Assembly (NCBI RefSeq): GCF_030052815.1
Contig: NC_079494.1
Span: 38,178,467-38,242,466 of the forward strand
Source of the DNA: Hevea brasiliensis
Taxonomy: Eukaryota > Streptophyta > Magnoliopsida > Malpighiales > Euphorbiaceae
DNA length: 64,000 bases
Direction of reading: 5' to 3'
Below, piece by piece: positions 46,291 through 55,255 of the stretch (positions are counted from its first letter, which is position 1; each line of letters begins with the position of its first letter). The notes beneath the pieces are model-generated. The model was not told the origin of the DNA. It ran no database searches and saw only the letters and a list, made by a program, of their open reading frames with translations. The position numbers were made by a program, and so were the translations under genes.

Positions 46291-48053
46291 CTATATTTGC
46301 CATTTAGATTGTTGATTATATAATTTAATTGTGTGATTTGATCATAAGATGATTGATTCATTGCTGGTTGGATTAAGAGGTGTGGCGTCACACATGGTGA
46401 AGCCACCAATGGTGGCGGCAACAATGGTTCCATGGGTGATTCAAGGTTTGGCTTTTAATTCTGCAATTGTTGTATGATCTAAGGCCTATTCTTTGACTAA
46501 TTAAAGTGTTTAATTAGTTGTTTTAATCACACAATTAAATTATGATTCAAATCAGAATTTTAAAAAAATGTTTGAATGTGATTCAAATCTGAATTTTAAA
46601 AGTTGTTTGAATGTGATTCAAATCTGAATTTTTAAAGTTGTTTGAATCATATTTAAATCTGATTTTTTAAAATTGATTCAATAAAATTCAGATCTGATTT
46701 TTTAAAAAATATTTGAATGTGATTCAAATCTGATTTTTTAAAAAATATTTGAATGTGATTCAAATCTGAATTTTTGAAGTTGTTTGAATGTGATTCAAAT
46801 CTGAATTTTTAAATTTGTTTGAATGAGATTCAAATCTGAATTTTTAAATTTATTTGAATCATATTCAAATCTGGATTTTTAAGTTGAATATGAGATATTC
46901 AATTTAATATAAGTATGTATGTTTTATTTAATTGTTAAATAGTGATATGCATGATGGATGATCATGGACTATAAAAGACCAATGTGATTGGATTTATTTC
47001 TTTTATGTTTCTTTGGGATTGTAAATTAATTTATTTTAATTTATTTTGGGCATATATTATTAAGTTTGTAATATTTTTGGGTTGTAATTTCATTTATTTA
47101 AGTTCTTGTAAATTCGCTTGGTATGCCAAGGATTACTATGTAATATTGGATTGCAAGAAGTTCAAGGAGGTCAAGAGCATTGGTGGGACCAAGGGGAGGA
47201 ATTCAAGATCAAGTGTTGATTATGTACTCCTTCAGCAACTCTTGTAAAATGAATGAATAAAATGCACCTAGGAATGCCCGATTCAATTCTTGGTGGCTCA
47301 ATTGAATCCCTTAGAAAGTCCATGATCATACCATATTTACTGCTTATCCATGAATGCATGAGATGTATGGGAATGTATGCAATTATATGATATATGCATG
47401 CTAAATGGATAATGTGCAAAGTGAGATCTTAATAGTAATTAGGATGGCTATAAAATCTTCCAAACAAATGATTAAGTTGGAAATGCTATAATTGAAGTAA
47501 TTATAACATAAGCCCTCCATTAGCAATTATTTTAAGAAATTTTAAATAGTTGCATGAGATGCAATTAATTTAAGAGATTTTCTTAAAAATAATTGTTAAG
47601 CATGAGATGTTGTAAATATGTAAATGGTTTGGTGGCCAATATTGGATGTACCTGAGGACATTAAAATTATTTGCATAATTATCGCTCAATGGGATCAACT
47701 TAACTAATGCAAGATAAGTCAATATTGGATGTACCTGAGATTTTGAGCATTAGGGGCTAGTAAAAGGATTGAGCCTCACATGAGATGTGATGGGCAAAGA
47801 GTTGCTCACTTATAGTTTATTGTAATTCCAATAATGGATGTACCTGAGGATGATCAATAGAATTATAAGAATTCAATCACCCACTAGAAATCCATCCAAC
47901 TAGGATTTCCGTTTTCTACTTTGGAAGTGTAGGATTCGCTAAGTTAGTGGGAGGACCAATTTGATTAAAAGACCATAATCATTTTGGTTAATTACATGAT
48001 ACATTTACTAATTAATCTGGTTATTTTCTGCAGCTTAATTTTCTCGATAAAAA
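46291..48053 (+). other. Copia-2 non-coding leader
   Basis: No supported ORF. It holds the AT-rich tandem array (46542-46881) and the three-copy motif CCAATATTGGATGTACCTGA at 47636-47657, 47719-47740 and 47828-47849. A small frame at 46984-47247 has no recognisable product and is not conserved as a frame in Copia-1. Confidence 0.7.
46542..46881 (+). repeat. 35-36 bp AT-rich tandem repeats in the Copia-2 leader
   Basis: About ten units of the type TTTGAATGTGATTCAAATCT followed by GAATTTTTAAAGTTG, each with a TTTGAAT/ATTCAAA inverted repeat. Counterpart of 10011-10346. Confidence 0.85.
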
Positions 48054-48807
48054 TGAGCACAAAACAACCACCACCATCCAATATCCTTGCAAGCATACTT
48101 GATCACAACAGTTGACAGACCTAATCTGTCTGATTGGCTAAGAAATTTGAAACTTGTCTGAACCTTGAACATATAGGATATGTTCTATATTCAAATGTTC
48201 TGGTCCCTTACCTCCGAGTCCACACAAGAGGAACATGATACTTTGGACAAGTGGAAGGAGCATGATATGAGAGCTAAGTGTTACATGCTTGCTTCCATGA
48301 GTAATGAGTTACGTAAGCAACATGAGAACATGCAGAGTGCTAGTGAGATCCTCCTTCACCTACAAGAGTTGTATGGTGAGCACAGCAGAATGCTAGGTAT
48401 GAGATATCTAAACAGCTTATTCCGTATGAGGATGTCCGAGGGATGTAATGTTGGGGATCATGTCCACAAGATGATTCGGTGATTGAGCGGTTGGAACATC
48501 TTGACTTCAACATGGATTTCCAACTACAAACGGATTTGATCCTTCATCCCTTCCCGAGTCTTTTGGGAATTTTGTGACAAATTTCCATATGACTAAACAG
48601 AATGCACCTTAGCTGAATTACTCAACATGCTGGTTATTGCCCAAAAGAATATGCCGTGCAATAAAGAAAAAGAGGTAGCTTTGGTTGCATCTTCTTCACT
48701 GGAAAGTCCAACAAGAAGAAAGGCAATAAGAAAAAGAAACCTCAGATTCTGGTCCTTCCAAGAAAATAGCTAAACAGAAAAGTAAGACTAAAGTCGATGG
48801 AGGCAAA
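48054..48807 (+). pseudogene. Copia-2 gag
   Basis: The ATG at 48054 reads MSTKQPPPSNILASILD. Fragments follow: DWLRNLK, LDKWKEHDMRAKCYMLASMS, SASEILLHLQELYGEH, GDHVHKMIR (48180-48482), then shifted FGNFVTNFHMT and LLNMLVIAQKN, and a lysine-rich tract before the knuckle. Structural protein of the particle, UBN2 type. Several frameshifts break it, some of them at CTG/CAG sites where Copia-1 differs. Confidence 0.8.
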
Positions 48808-48874
48808 GGAAAGTGTTTCCACCGCCAACAGAAAGTGTTTCCATTGCCGAAGAAAGTGTTTCCACCGCGAGTGT
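48808..48874 (+). repeat. Minisatellite in Copia-2 zinc-knuckle codons (3 degenerate copies)
   Basis: GAAAGTGTTTCC recurs at 48809, 48831 and 48852. Copia-1 has four copies at a strict 23-bp period. It replaces the end of the CCHC knuckle and lies at the junction where the protease is missing. Confidence 0.75.
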
Positions 48875-48879
48875 AGCAA

Positions 48880-49843
48880 TCTAAATGAAAGCAATGCCAT
48901 GGTGAAAACCAACTCAAGTTCAAAATATACTTGGCACTTAAGGTTAGGTCATGTTGCGTAAGATAGGATTGCAAAATTGGAGAAAATGGGGATTCTATCC
49001 TCATTGGGCTCGAGCCTACTCCAACTTGTGAATCTTGCCTTCAGTGGCAAAATGACTAGATTACCCTTTGTTGGACAAGGGCTAAGAGCTGAAAATATTT
49101 TGGAGCTAATACATAGTGATGTATGTGGTCCATTTAAAGAAATGGCTAGAGGGCTTTCATTATTTTATTACCTTTATCGATGATAAATCAAGGTTTGGGT
49201 ATTTGTATTTGATGAAATACAAACATGAATCCTTTGAAAAGTTTAAGGAATTTAAATCAAGTAGAAAATCAAACAGAAAAAGTATTAAAGCTCTTCGATC
49301 GATCGTGGAGGTGAATATTTGAGTAATCGAATTTGATGAATACTTGAGAGAGCATGGCATTGTTTTCACCGACTCCTCCAGAACACCACAATGAATGGTG
49401 TATCTGAAGGAGAAATCGTACTTATTGGATATGGTACGTAGTATGATGAGCTATACCGATATGCCAATCTCCTTTGAGGATTTGCATTAGAATCGACTTT
49501 GTATATTCTGAATAGGATTCCATCAAAATCGCTTTCTTCCACACCTTATGAGATATGGCATGGAAGAAAACCAATTCTTAAGCATGTTAATATTTGTGGT
49601 TGTCCAGCTTATATCAAAAAGCTGAACACTGATAAATTGGAGACCAGATCAGAAAGAGGTCGATTTGTTGGATATCCAAAAGATAGTTTTGGATATTATT
49701 TTTATTTGCCTACTTCACAAAAGGTTGTAATAAGTAGAGATGCCACATTTCTTGAACAACGGTTTGTTCAAGAAGGAGGCAAAGGAAGGCAAATAGAGTT
49801 AGAATTGGAGAATTCTAACCAACCAGAGATTAGATGGATATAG
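48880..49843 (+). pseudogene. Copia-2 pre-integrase and integrase
   Basis: WHLRLGHV (about 48930) opens the pre-integrase domain; KMTRLPFVGQGLRAENILEL and IHSDVCGPFKEMA hold the first catalytic Asp region. After frameshifts come FHYFITFIDDKSRFGYLYLM and a broken second Asp segment near 49300. The Glu segment reads NGVSEGEIV, the same one-base loss as in Copia-1. The C-terminal part (49499-49843) is YILNRIPSKSLSSTPYEIWH and KGRFVGYPKD-like sequence. Not functional. Confidence 0.85.
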
Positions 49844-49921
49844 ATCCATCTAGTCAACCTATACCCATTGATGAAACATCTACACTGTTCCTCGTAGAAC
49901 AACTGTGGTATCTCACCCACA

Positions 49922-51025
49922 GTGAGATATGGTTTTCTTCATGAAGAAGAACAAGAGTTGTCTACTCATGAAGAAGTAGATCATGGAGATGATCCACTTA
50001 CCTATGAAGAAGCTATATCAGATATAGACTCTTCAAAATGGATTGATGCTATGAAATCCGAGATTGATTCCATGTATAAGAATCAAGTTTGGGATCTTGT
50101 TGACCCACCTAAAGGTATTGTACCTATAGGGAACAAATGGGTTTTCAAGAAGAAAATTGGTTCTGATGGAAAGGTAGAGACCTATAAGGCAAGGCTAGTA
50201 GCGAAAGGGTTTCGCCAAAGGCAAGGAATAGATTATGAGGAGACTTTCTACTTTGTTGCCATGCTTAAATCAATTAGGATTTTATTAGCAATAGTGCATA
50301 CTATGATTATGAGATTTGGGATGGATGTCAAAAGCGACTTTCTCAATGGATACATTGAAGAAAACATTTTCATGGAACAACCTAGGGGATTTGAATCCCA
50401 AGATGGTTCCAAGGTATGCAAGCTAAAGCGATCCATTTATGGGTTGAAACAAGCTTCGAGGAGTTGGAACATCCGTTTTGATGAAGCCATTAAATCTTTT
50501 GATTTTATCAAAAATGAGGATGAGCCATGTGTATATAAGAAGGTTAGTGACAGTGCTATCACTTTCCTTGTCTTATATGCGGATGACATACTGTTGATGG
50601 GTAATGATACAGGTATGTTGACGACTATAAAGGTATGGTTGTCAAATACATTCTCCATGAAAGACTTAGGGGAGGCAACCTATATTCTTGGGATTCGCAT
50701 CTATAGAGATAGAGCGAAAAGAATAATTGGTTTATCCCAAAGTCTATACTTGGAAAAGGTGTTAAAGAGGTTTAACATGCTTGATTCCAAGAGAGGATTG
50801 TTACTAGTGAGACATGGTATCGACCTTTCTAAAGAGATGTCTCCAAAGACACCTGAAGAAAGAGATAAGATGGCCAGGATTCCATATGCTTCGGCTATTG
50901 GAAGTTTAATGTATGCAATGTTGTGTACTAGGTCGGATATCGCATATGCTGTTAGTTTGACTAGCGGTATCAATCCAATCCAGTTTGGAACATCGATAGT
51001 CACAAGAATATTCTTAAGTACTTGA
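49922..51025 (+). pseudogene. Copia-2 reverse transcriptase (long open frame, catalytic motif altered)
   Basis: A 367-codon frame covers WIDAMKSEIDSMYKNQVWDL, GNKWVFKKKIGSDGKVETYK, QGIDYEETF, DVKSDFLNGYIEENIF, RSIYGLKQASRSW, then the catalytic region FLVLYADDILLMG, MKDLGEATYILGIR and SAIGSLMYAMLC. The family has YVDD; here it is YADD (50576-50587; GTG to GCG relative to Copia-1). The first catalytic Asp segment has lost residues near 50300 (RFGMDVKSD against EIWQMDVKTA in Copia-1). Despite the open frame the enzyme is probably inactive. Confidence 0.9.
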
Positions 51026-51558
51026 GAAGAACTAAGGATTTATTCTTGATATATGGAGGTGGAGACTTGCAATTGGATGGTTATACTGATTCTGATTTCC
51101 AATCAGATATAGATGATAGAAAGTCTACCTCTGGATATGTGTTCATTTGTAATTGAGGTGCGATCGGTTGGAAGAGTTCCAAACAGAGCACGATCAGAGA
51201 TTCCACTCATCGAGGTCGAGTATATTGTTGCATCGATGCCGCAAAGGAAGTCGCTTTGGATAAAGAAGTTCGTGATGTAACTTACATGAGTTCCTTCCAT
51301 TGAGTCGCCAGCTCCATTACATCGTGACAACAATGGAGCATCATACTGAGCTAAGGAACCAAGGTCTCACCGTAAATCCAAACACATAGAAAGGCGCTAC
51401 CACATTATCGGAGAAATAGTTGGGCGGCGATGTAGCCATGCAGAAAATAGCATCACTGAAAATCGGTGATCCATTCACTAAGCCTATGTCACAGACTCGA
51501 TTAGACCGACATCTTGAGAAGATAGGTCTAAGATATTGTAATGAATGGCTCTAGTGCT
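51026..51558 (+). pseudogene. Copia-2 RNase H, broken
   Basis: [20 protein letters not shown], then [20 protein letters not shown] after a frame change, then VFICN followed by a stop at about 51155, and WKSSKQSTI-like sequence. The remaining 300 bases hold the C-terminal copia RNase H tail in shifted frames. Confidence 0.75.
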
Positions 51559-51568
51559 AGTGGGAGAT
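51559..51568 (+). promoter_or_regulatory. Copia-2 polypurine tract
   Basis: AGTGGGAGAT directly before TGTTAGTAG of the 3' LTR; identical to the Copia-1 tract. Confidence 0.85.
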
Positions 51569-53671
51569 TGTTAGTAGTATGCCCTAGAGCATATCATTTA
51601 GTATGTATCTTGTACATATTTTTAATAATAAAAGGCATTTCCACTTTTCCGTTTACATAATATATTTATGTGTAATAGAAAAGGTCCATTGATATTTTGT
51701 TAGAAATATTATTCTTAAGTTGTTAAGAATATGAGTGACAATATTTCTAGCACAAAGTATCATAAATAGGTTCACAATCGAGGATACTTCATAATAAGGA
51801 CATGACTTATCCGTAAAGATTGTATTCATGTTTGTTCCCAAGTTATTTATATGAGATATAAATAAGATGGAATGGTGAGTCTCATGCCATATAACAAACT
51901 TGATAGGCACTTATAAATGATAAGTAGGTCGAACCGGTGACACTTATGACAAGCACATGGAGTTTACTCTTGTCAATGTTTTGTCATAAATCATATCGAG
52001 GCATATAATCTTTAGACCTGAGATAGCACAGTTATCTTGTATATAGGTAGTTTGAGTTTGATAACGCTTTCATACTTGTACTATGTATGGGTATATGGGC
52101 ATGTGTTGGCTCTCGCTAGTTATATATGGAGGTAGGTGTTGATCAAGATGGAATCTGTTCCTCTAAGTAAATAGAGATAAAATCCTATGTTCATTTAATT
52201 GTTCTTGATGTTTCAAGTTCTGGCCAGACAGATAGATTTATTCGTAAAAGAGTTTCGATGAGAAAAATCTTTTAATCAAGAACTGGAATTAAAAGAGAAC
52301 ATAATATTCATAGCAAATGGAGTTTGACATAAACCATGACTCAGCTTGAGTTGGGATTTTGTAACACAGAGATTCTAGTGCATGGTAACATATGATTATA
52401 GGTTCATTTAAGGTAAATCTTATTACTAATTGGGTGGCCATGGCATGCTATGCTAGGTGTTAACCATGGTCTATGAGGTTCATAAAATGATTTAGAGAAA
52501 TCATTTATGGTAAGAAAGAGTTCTGATGATATTAAGAGTTGATATCATGTCTCATTGCCAATTAGTGATGAGCCTAGTAAGTCACACACATACACAAGTT
52601 ATCACCTATTTAAATATGATTTAATTAATTAATTAAAGAGTTTAATTGATTAATTAAATAGATTTGGTTTGCAATAAAATTGCAAAGTCCCTAGCATGAC
52701 TTGAAACCAAATCTAGATTATTGGATGTGTAGTATAAATTAAATTTATATTTAAAGTGTTTAAATATGAATTTAATTGATGAGAAATTAATTAATAGAGA
52801 TTAATTAATTAATTTATATTTGCTATAAATTAATTAGAAGAAGAAAATAATTATTTTGGGTTAAGAACTCAAAATTAAGACACAGTGGCATTTTGGTCAT
52901 TTTGCAGTGTGACACGTGGCACCATGAGATGGTGACACATGGCATAACACATAAGCTTGCCAAATGTTTTTTAATCATGTAAGATGATTAAAATCAAGAT
53001 TAAATATAGGTTTGACACTTGGCACAATGTGATTGGGTCACTTAAACCTAGAGCTAATCAAAAGGTGACATGTGGCTAGGGTTTAATGTGTTAACCTAGC
53101 TATTTAAGTGGGGTTATGAAAAGAAAACACAACCAGCAGCCTCTCCTCTCATATGTCACGCCACTTTGAGCCTCTCCAGCTATTTCTCTTCATCTCTCAT
53201 CAATTCAAAGAGATTAGCCATCAATCTCTTGAATTAAGAACACTAGAAATTGTTTCTAGTGTCCTGTTTGCATCTCTAATCTCTTAAAAGGCAGAACTTG
53301 AATTTCTAATTAATAGAAAAGGCTTTAGAAGCTGTTCAAGGGCTGCCATAGGTGTTCTTGGTGTGGACAAGCTAGAGGGACAACATCTGGTGTCCTGAAG
53401 ACGAATCTCAAAGGCGCAGACACGCTGCAGCACATCAAGAGGTTAGTGTAATCGTTCTTGATTTAATCTAGGGTTCTAAAATTAATCTGATTAATTTTAA
53501 AATCTTAAATGGCAAATACAGATCCAAAAACATATTAAAAGAGTTTTAATATGTTGTTTATCATTGAAATCAAATAGATAAAAATAAATCTTGCATGGTG
53601 CTTGTGACCCTAGGTGAAAATTTTTGAATTCAATGGTATAATCTTGTGTTTTTCACGCTTCCGTTCCTTCA
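51569..53671 (+). repeat. Copia-2 3' LTR
   Basis: Pairs with 44175-46274. Small differences are mostly at CTG/CAG sites, for example GATAACGC here near 52060 against GATACTGC near 44662. Antisense ORF at 51653-51910. Confidence 0.95.
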
Positions 53672-53834
53672 ACTTAGACCACTCCTGAGCCTAAAATGAT
53701 GGCCCATGTCAAAGCCTAGTCTTGTGGCTGAATCAAAAGATGTGTTTGATCAGAAAGCTAGCAATAAATACTAGGCAGATGTACAGCTTAGATGGGGTAA
53801 CTCTGACTCTCATGATATTGAGTGGTGTCATTAT

Positions 53835-54092
53835 CTATGTCATCGACCAGAACTGAGCTGCAATCAGAACCCTCGAGTTTGTGAGGAGCCAAATGAACTT
53901 TAAGAGGCGGTCACCGATATTAAGATTGAAATTATCGATCCTCTTGTTAGAGATTGGTCTATAAGCCATACCGATGGGCCGACCCGAGATCGACGCGGTA
54001 GTTAGTTTCGACCTTGATCGATTAATTAGTCCAGTTCCCTTACTGTCATCAGATGACACCCTCATAAACCTCTGATCCCCAAAATTGCTCAT
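53835..54092 (-). pseudogene. Second, diverged first exon of the antisense extra ORF
   Basis: The minus-strand frame from the ATG at 54092 reads MSNFGDQRFMRVSSDDSKGT and ends at a stop at 53835, 85 codons. The bases before the ATG (CCTAAAAATGAGCA) and the AAAAAGAT-TAAA stretch upstream align with the region before 43567 (TCTAAATGAGCA; AAAAAGATCAAA). A TATATATATA run (54250-54239) lies about 150 bases upstream, as in the other copy. It looks like a tandem duplication of promoter plus first exon. No domain is recognised. Confidence 0.4.
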
Positions 54093-54920
54093 TTTTAGGA
54101 GATGAACAAAGAAAGCATTCGGAAAAAGATTAAAGTGTTTGTCATGAGAAGAATTCTTGCCGAAAAGGCCAAGAACTGAGAAATAAAACATTGAAGATTC
54201 ACCGGAGAAATATGAGTATGCAAAGGAAAATTCGTCAGCATATATATATAGGGCCCTAGCATTTATTGTATACAGAATTCGAAGCAGACACATTCGTAAC
54301 TAAAGAATTTATTTCTTTGACCCATACAAGTCAGATTGAAAGGAGAGATTAGAAAATAAGAGAGCTCGGGAAGTAAGAAGGGACCAGATGCAAGAGATAG
54401 AGATCAGAATAATAACCCTAAAATGGGAAGAACGGAAAAGCGAGGGATGACCTATAAAATTATAGAACTCAGGTAGTTGAATAACTTCTGATCATGAACT
54501 TTAGTTAGCTCCCTTCACCATCAGATCCGAGTTAGTTAAAGCATTGCAGGCATGATCTAATCCTCGCCACACATCTCATTTGTAAGGACGCACTCCTAAT
54601 CGCCAGATTCCAAATGGTTAAAGCAGCCCAGTACATCTCAATCTGCACCATTAATTATAATTGTAAGGATGGATTTAGAGCCTTCGGATCAAAAGCAGAT
54701 AACAGATTTAACGCTTTTTGTTCCCAGCCTTTGGATCCATTTTATAAGGCGAGCCCCTTGAGCGTTGGATTAAGGGGCAAAAGGACAGAAATTTTGAATG
54801 AAATCCCAACCCTCAATTTTGATTCTCTTTAACTCCCAAAAATCATATTATGTCCTTTTGGATCTAGCCTTCCGTCTCCTCTGATGAGATCCTAACCCTC
54901 CATTTTCAGCACCCATTCCC

Positions 54921-54928
54921 TATAAATA
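54921..54928 (+). promoter_or_regulatory. TATA box of the Tat LTR promoter
   Basis: CCCTATAAATACTTGCATG is a typical plant LTR promoter core, about 330 bases before the proposed LTR end. Confidence 0.5.
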
Positions 54929-55255
54929 CTTGCATGTGATACTGTAGAAAAGGAAAGAGGTAGTGATTATCATGGAAAGACTCAGAACTTTGATATAGCC
55001 TTATTGCCTGTCATTCGAAGCTCTCAAAGCTTTAAGAAACTTTAGAATCTAGTTTTCTGGAGTATCTCATTCAAAAAAGCTTTAAATCCTGTGATTCTCA
55101 TTTTCAATATCTGTGCATTGTCTTGTGAGCTTAACTTCACTTCACTTCGTCCCCAGCACCTCGGGTCAGCTCCAGTTTTTCGATCATTTCAGTCTTCAGT
55201 TCCCTAAGATTTGCTGATACCGACGTTGGCCCACCCGTTATCCCAACTTTCTACA

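Larger units (their letters stand above)
44175..53671 (+). mobile_element. Copia-2: Ty1/copia LTR retrotransposon, plus strand, nested in Tat LTR
   Basis: The element is 9,497 bp with LTRs 44175-46274 and 51569-53671, termini TGTTAG...CCTTCA, and a perfect duplication ACTTA (44170-44174, 53672-53676). Order: 5' LTR, tRNA-iMet primer site, leader with tandem repeats, gag, integrase, reverse transcriptase, RNase H, polypurine tract, 3' LTR. It is a sister of Copia-1 and shares with it the absence of protease and a 1-base frameshift in the integrase. The two insertions are independent, because their target duplications differ. Confidence 0.95.
37473..55255 (+). repeat. Tat 3' LTR, about 4.7 kb net, split by solo LTR D and Copia-2
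   Basis: The left end TGTAGACACC follows a polypurine-like tract; the proposed right end TCTACA (55250-55255) is the exact inverted complement of TGTAGA. Removing D (37555-41105) and Copia-2 (44175-53671) together with one copy of each duplication leaves about 4.7 kb, a size known for Ogre-type LTRs. The three remaining parts share a richness in GATCGG/CCGATC motifs. A plus-strand TATA box (54921-54928) lies about 330 bases before the right end, as expected for an LTR promoter. The right boundary is inferred, since the matching 5' LTR is outside the window. Confidence 0.55.
53677..55255 (+). repeat. Right part of the Tat LTR, with promoter-like TATA box
   Basis: The sequence continues from 44174 once Copia-2 is removed. 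On the plus strand TATAAATA lies at 54921-54928, followed by a leader to TCTACA at 55255. On the minus strand it holds the second copy of the antisense ORF start (53835-54092). The base right after the proposed LTR end makes CTACAG|GTAAGC, an excellent splice-donor consensus. Confidence 0.5.

Noticed and set aside
46984..47419. Small ORFs in the Copia-2 leader as genes
   Set aside because: Not kept as frames in the equivalent Copia-1 leader; no recognisable features.
53835..54293. 152-codon reading from 54293 as one protein
   Set aside because: The first 67 codons lie between the TATA-like run and the in-frame ATG at 54092 and look like leader; only the part from 54092 aligns with the other copy's start.
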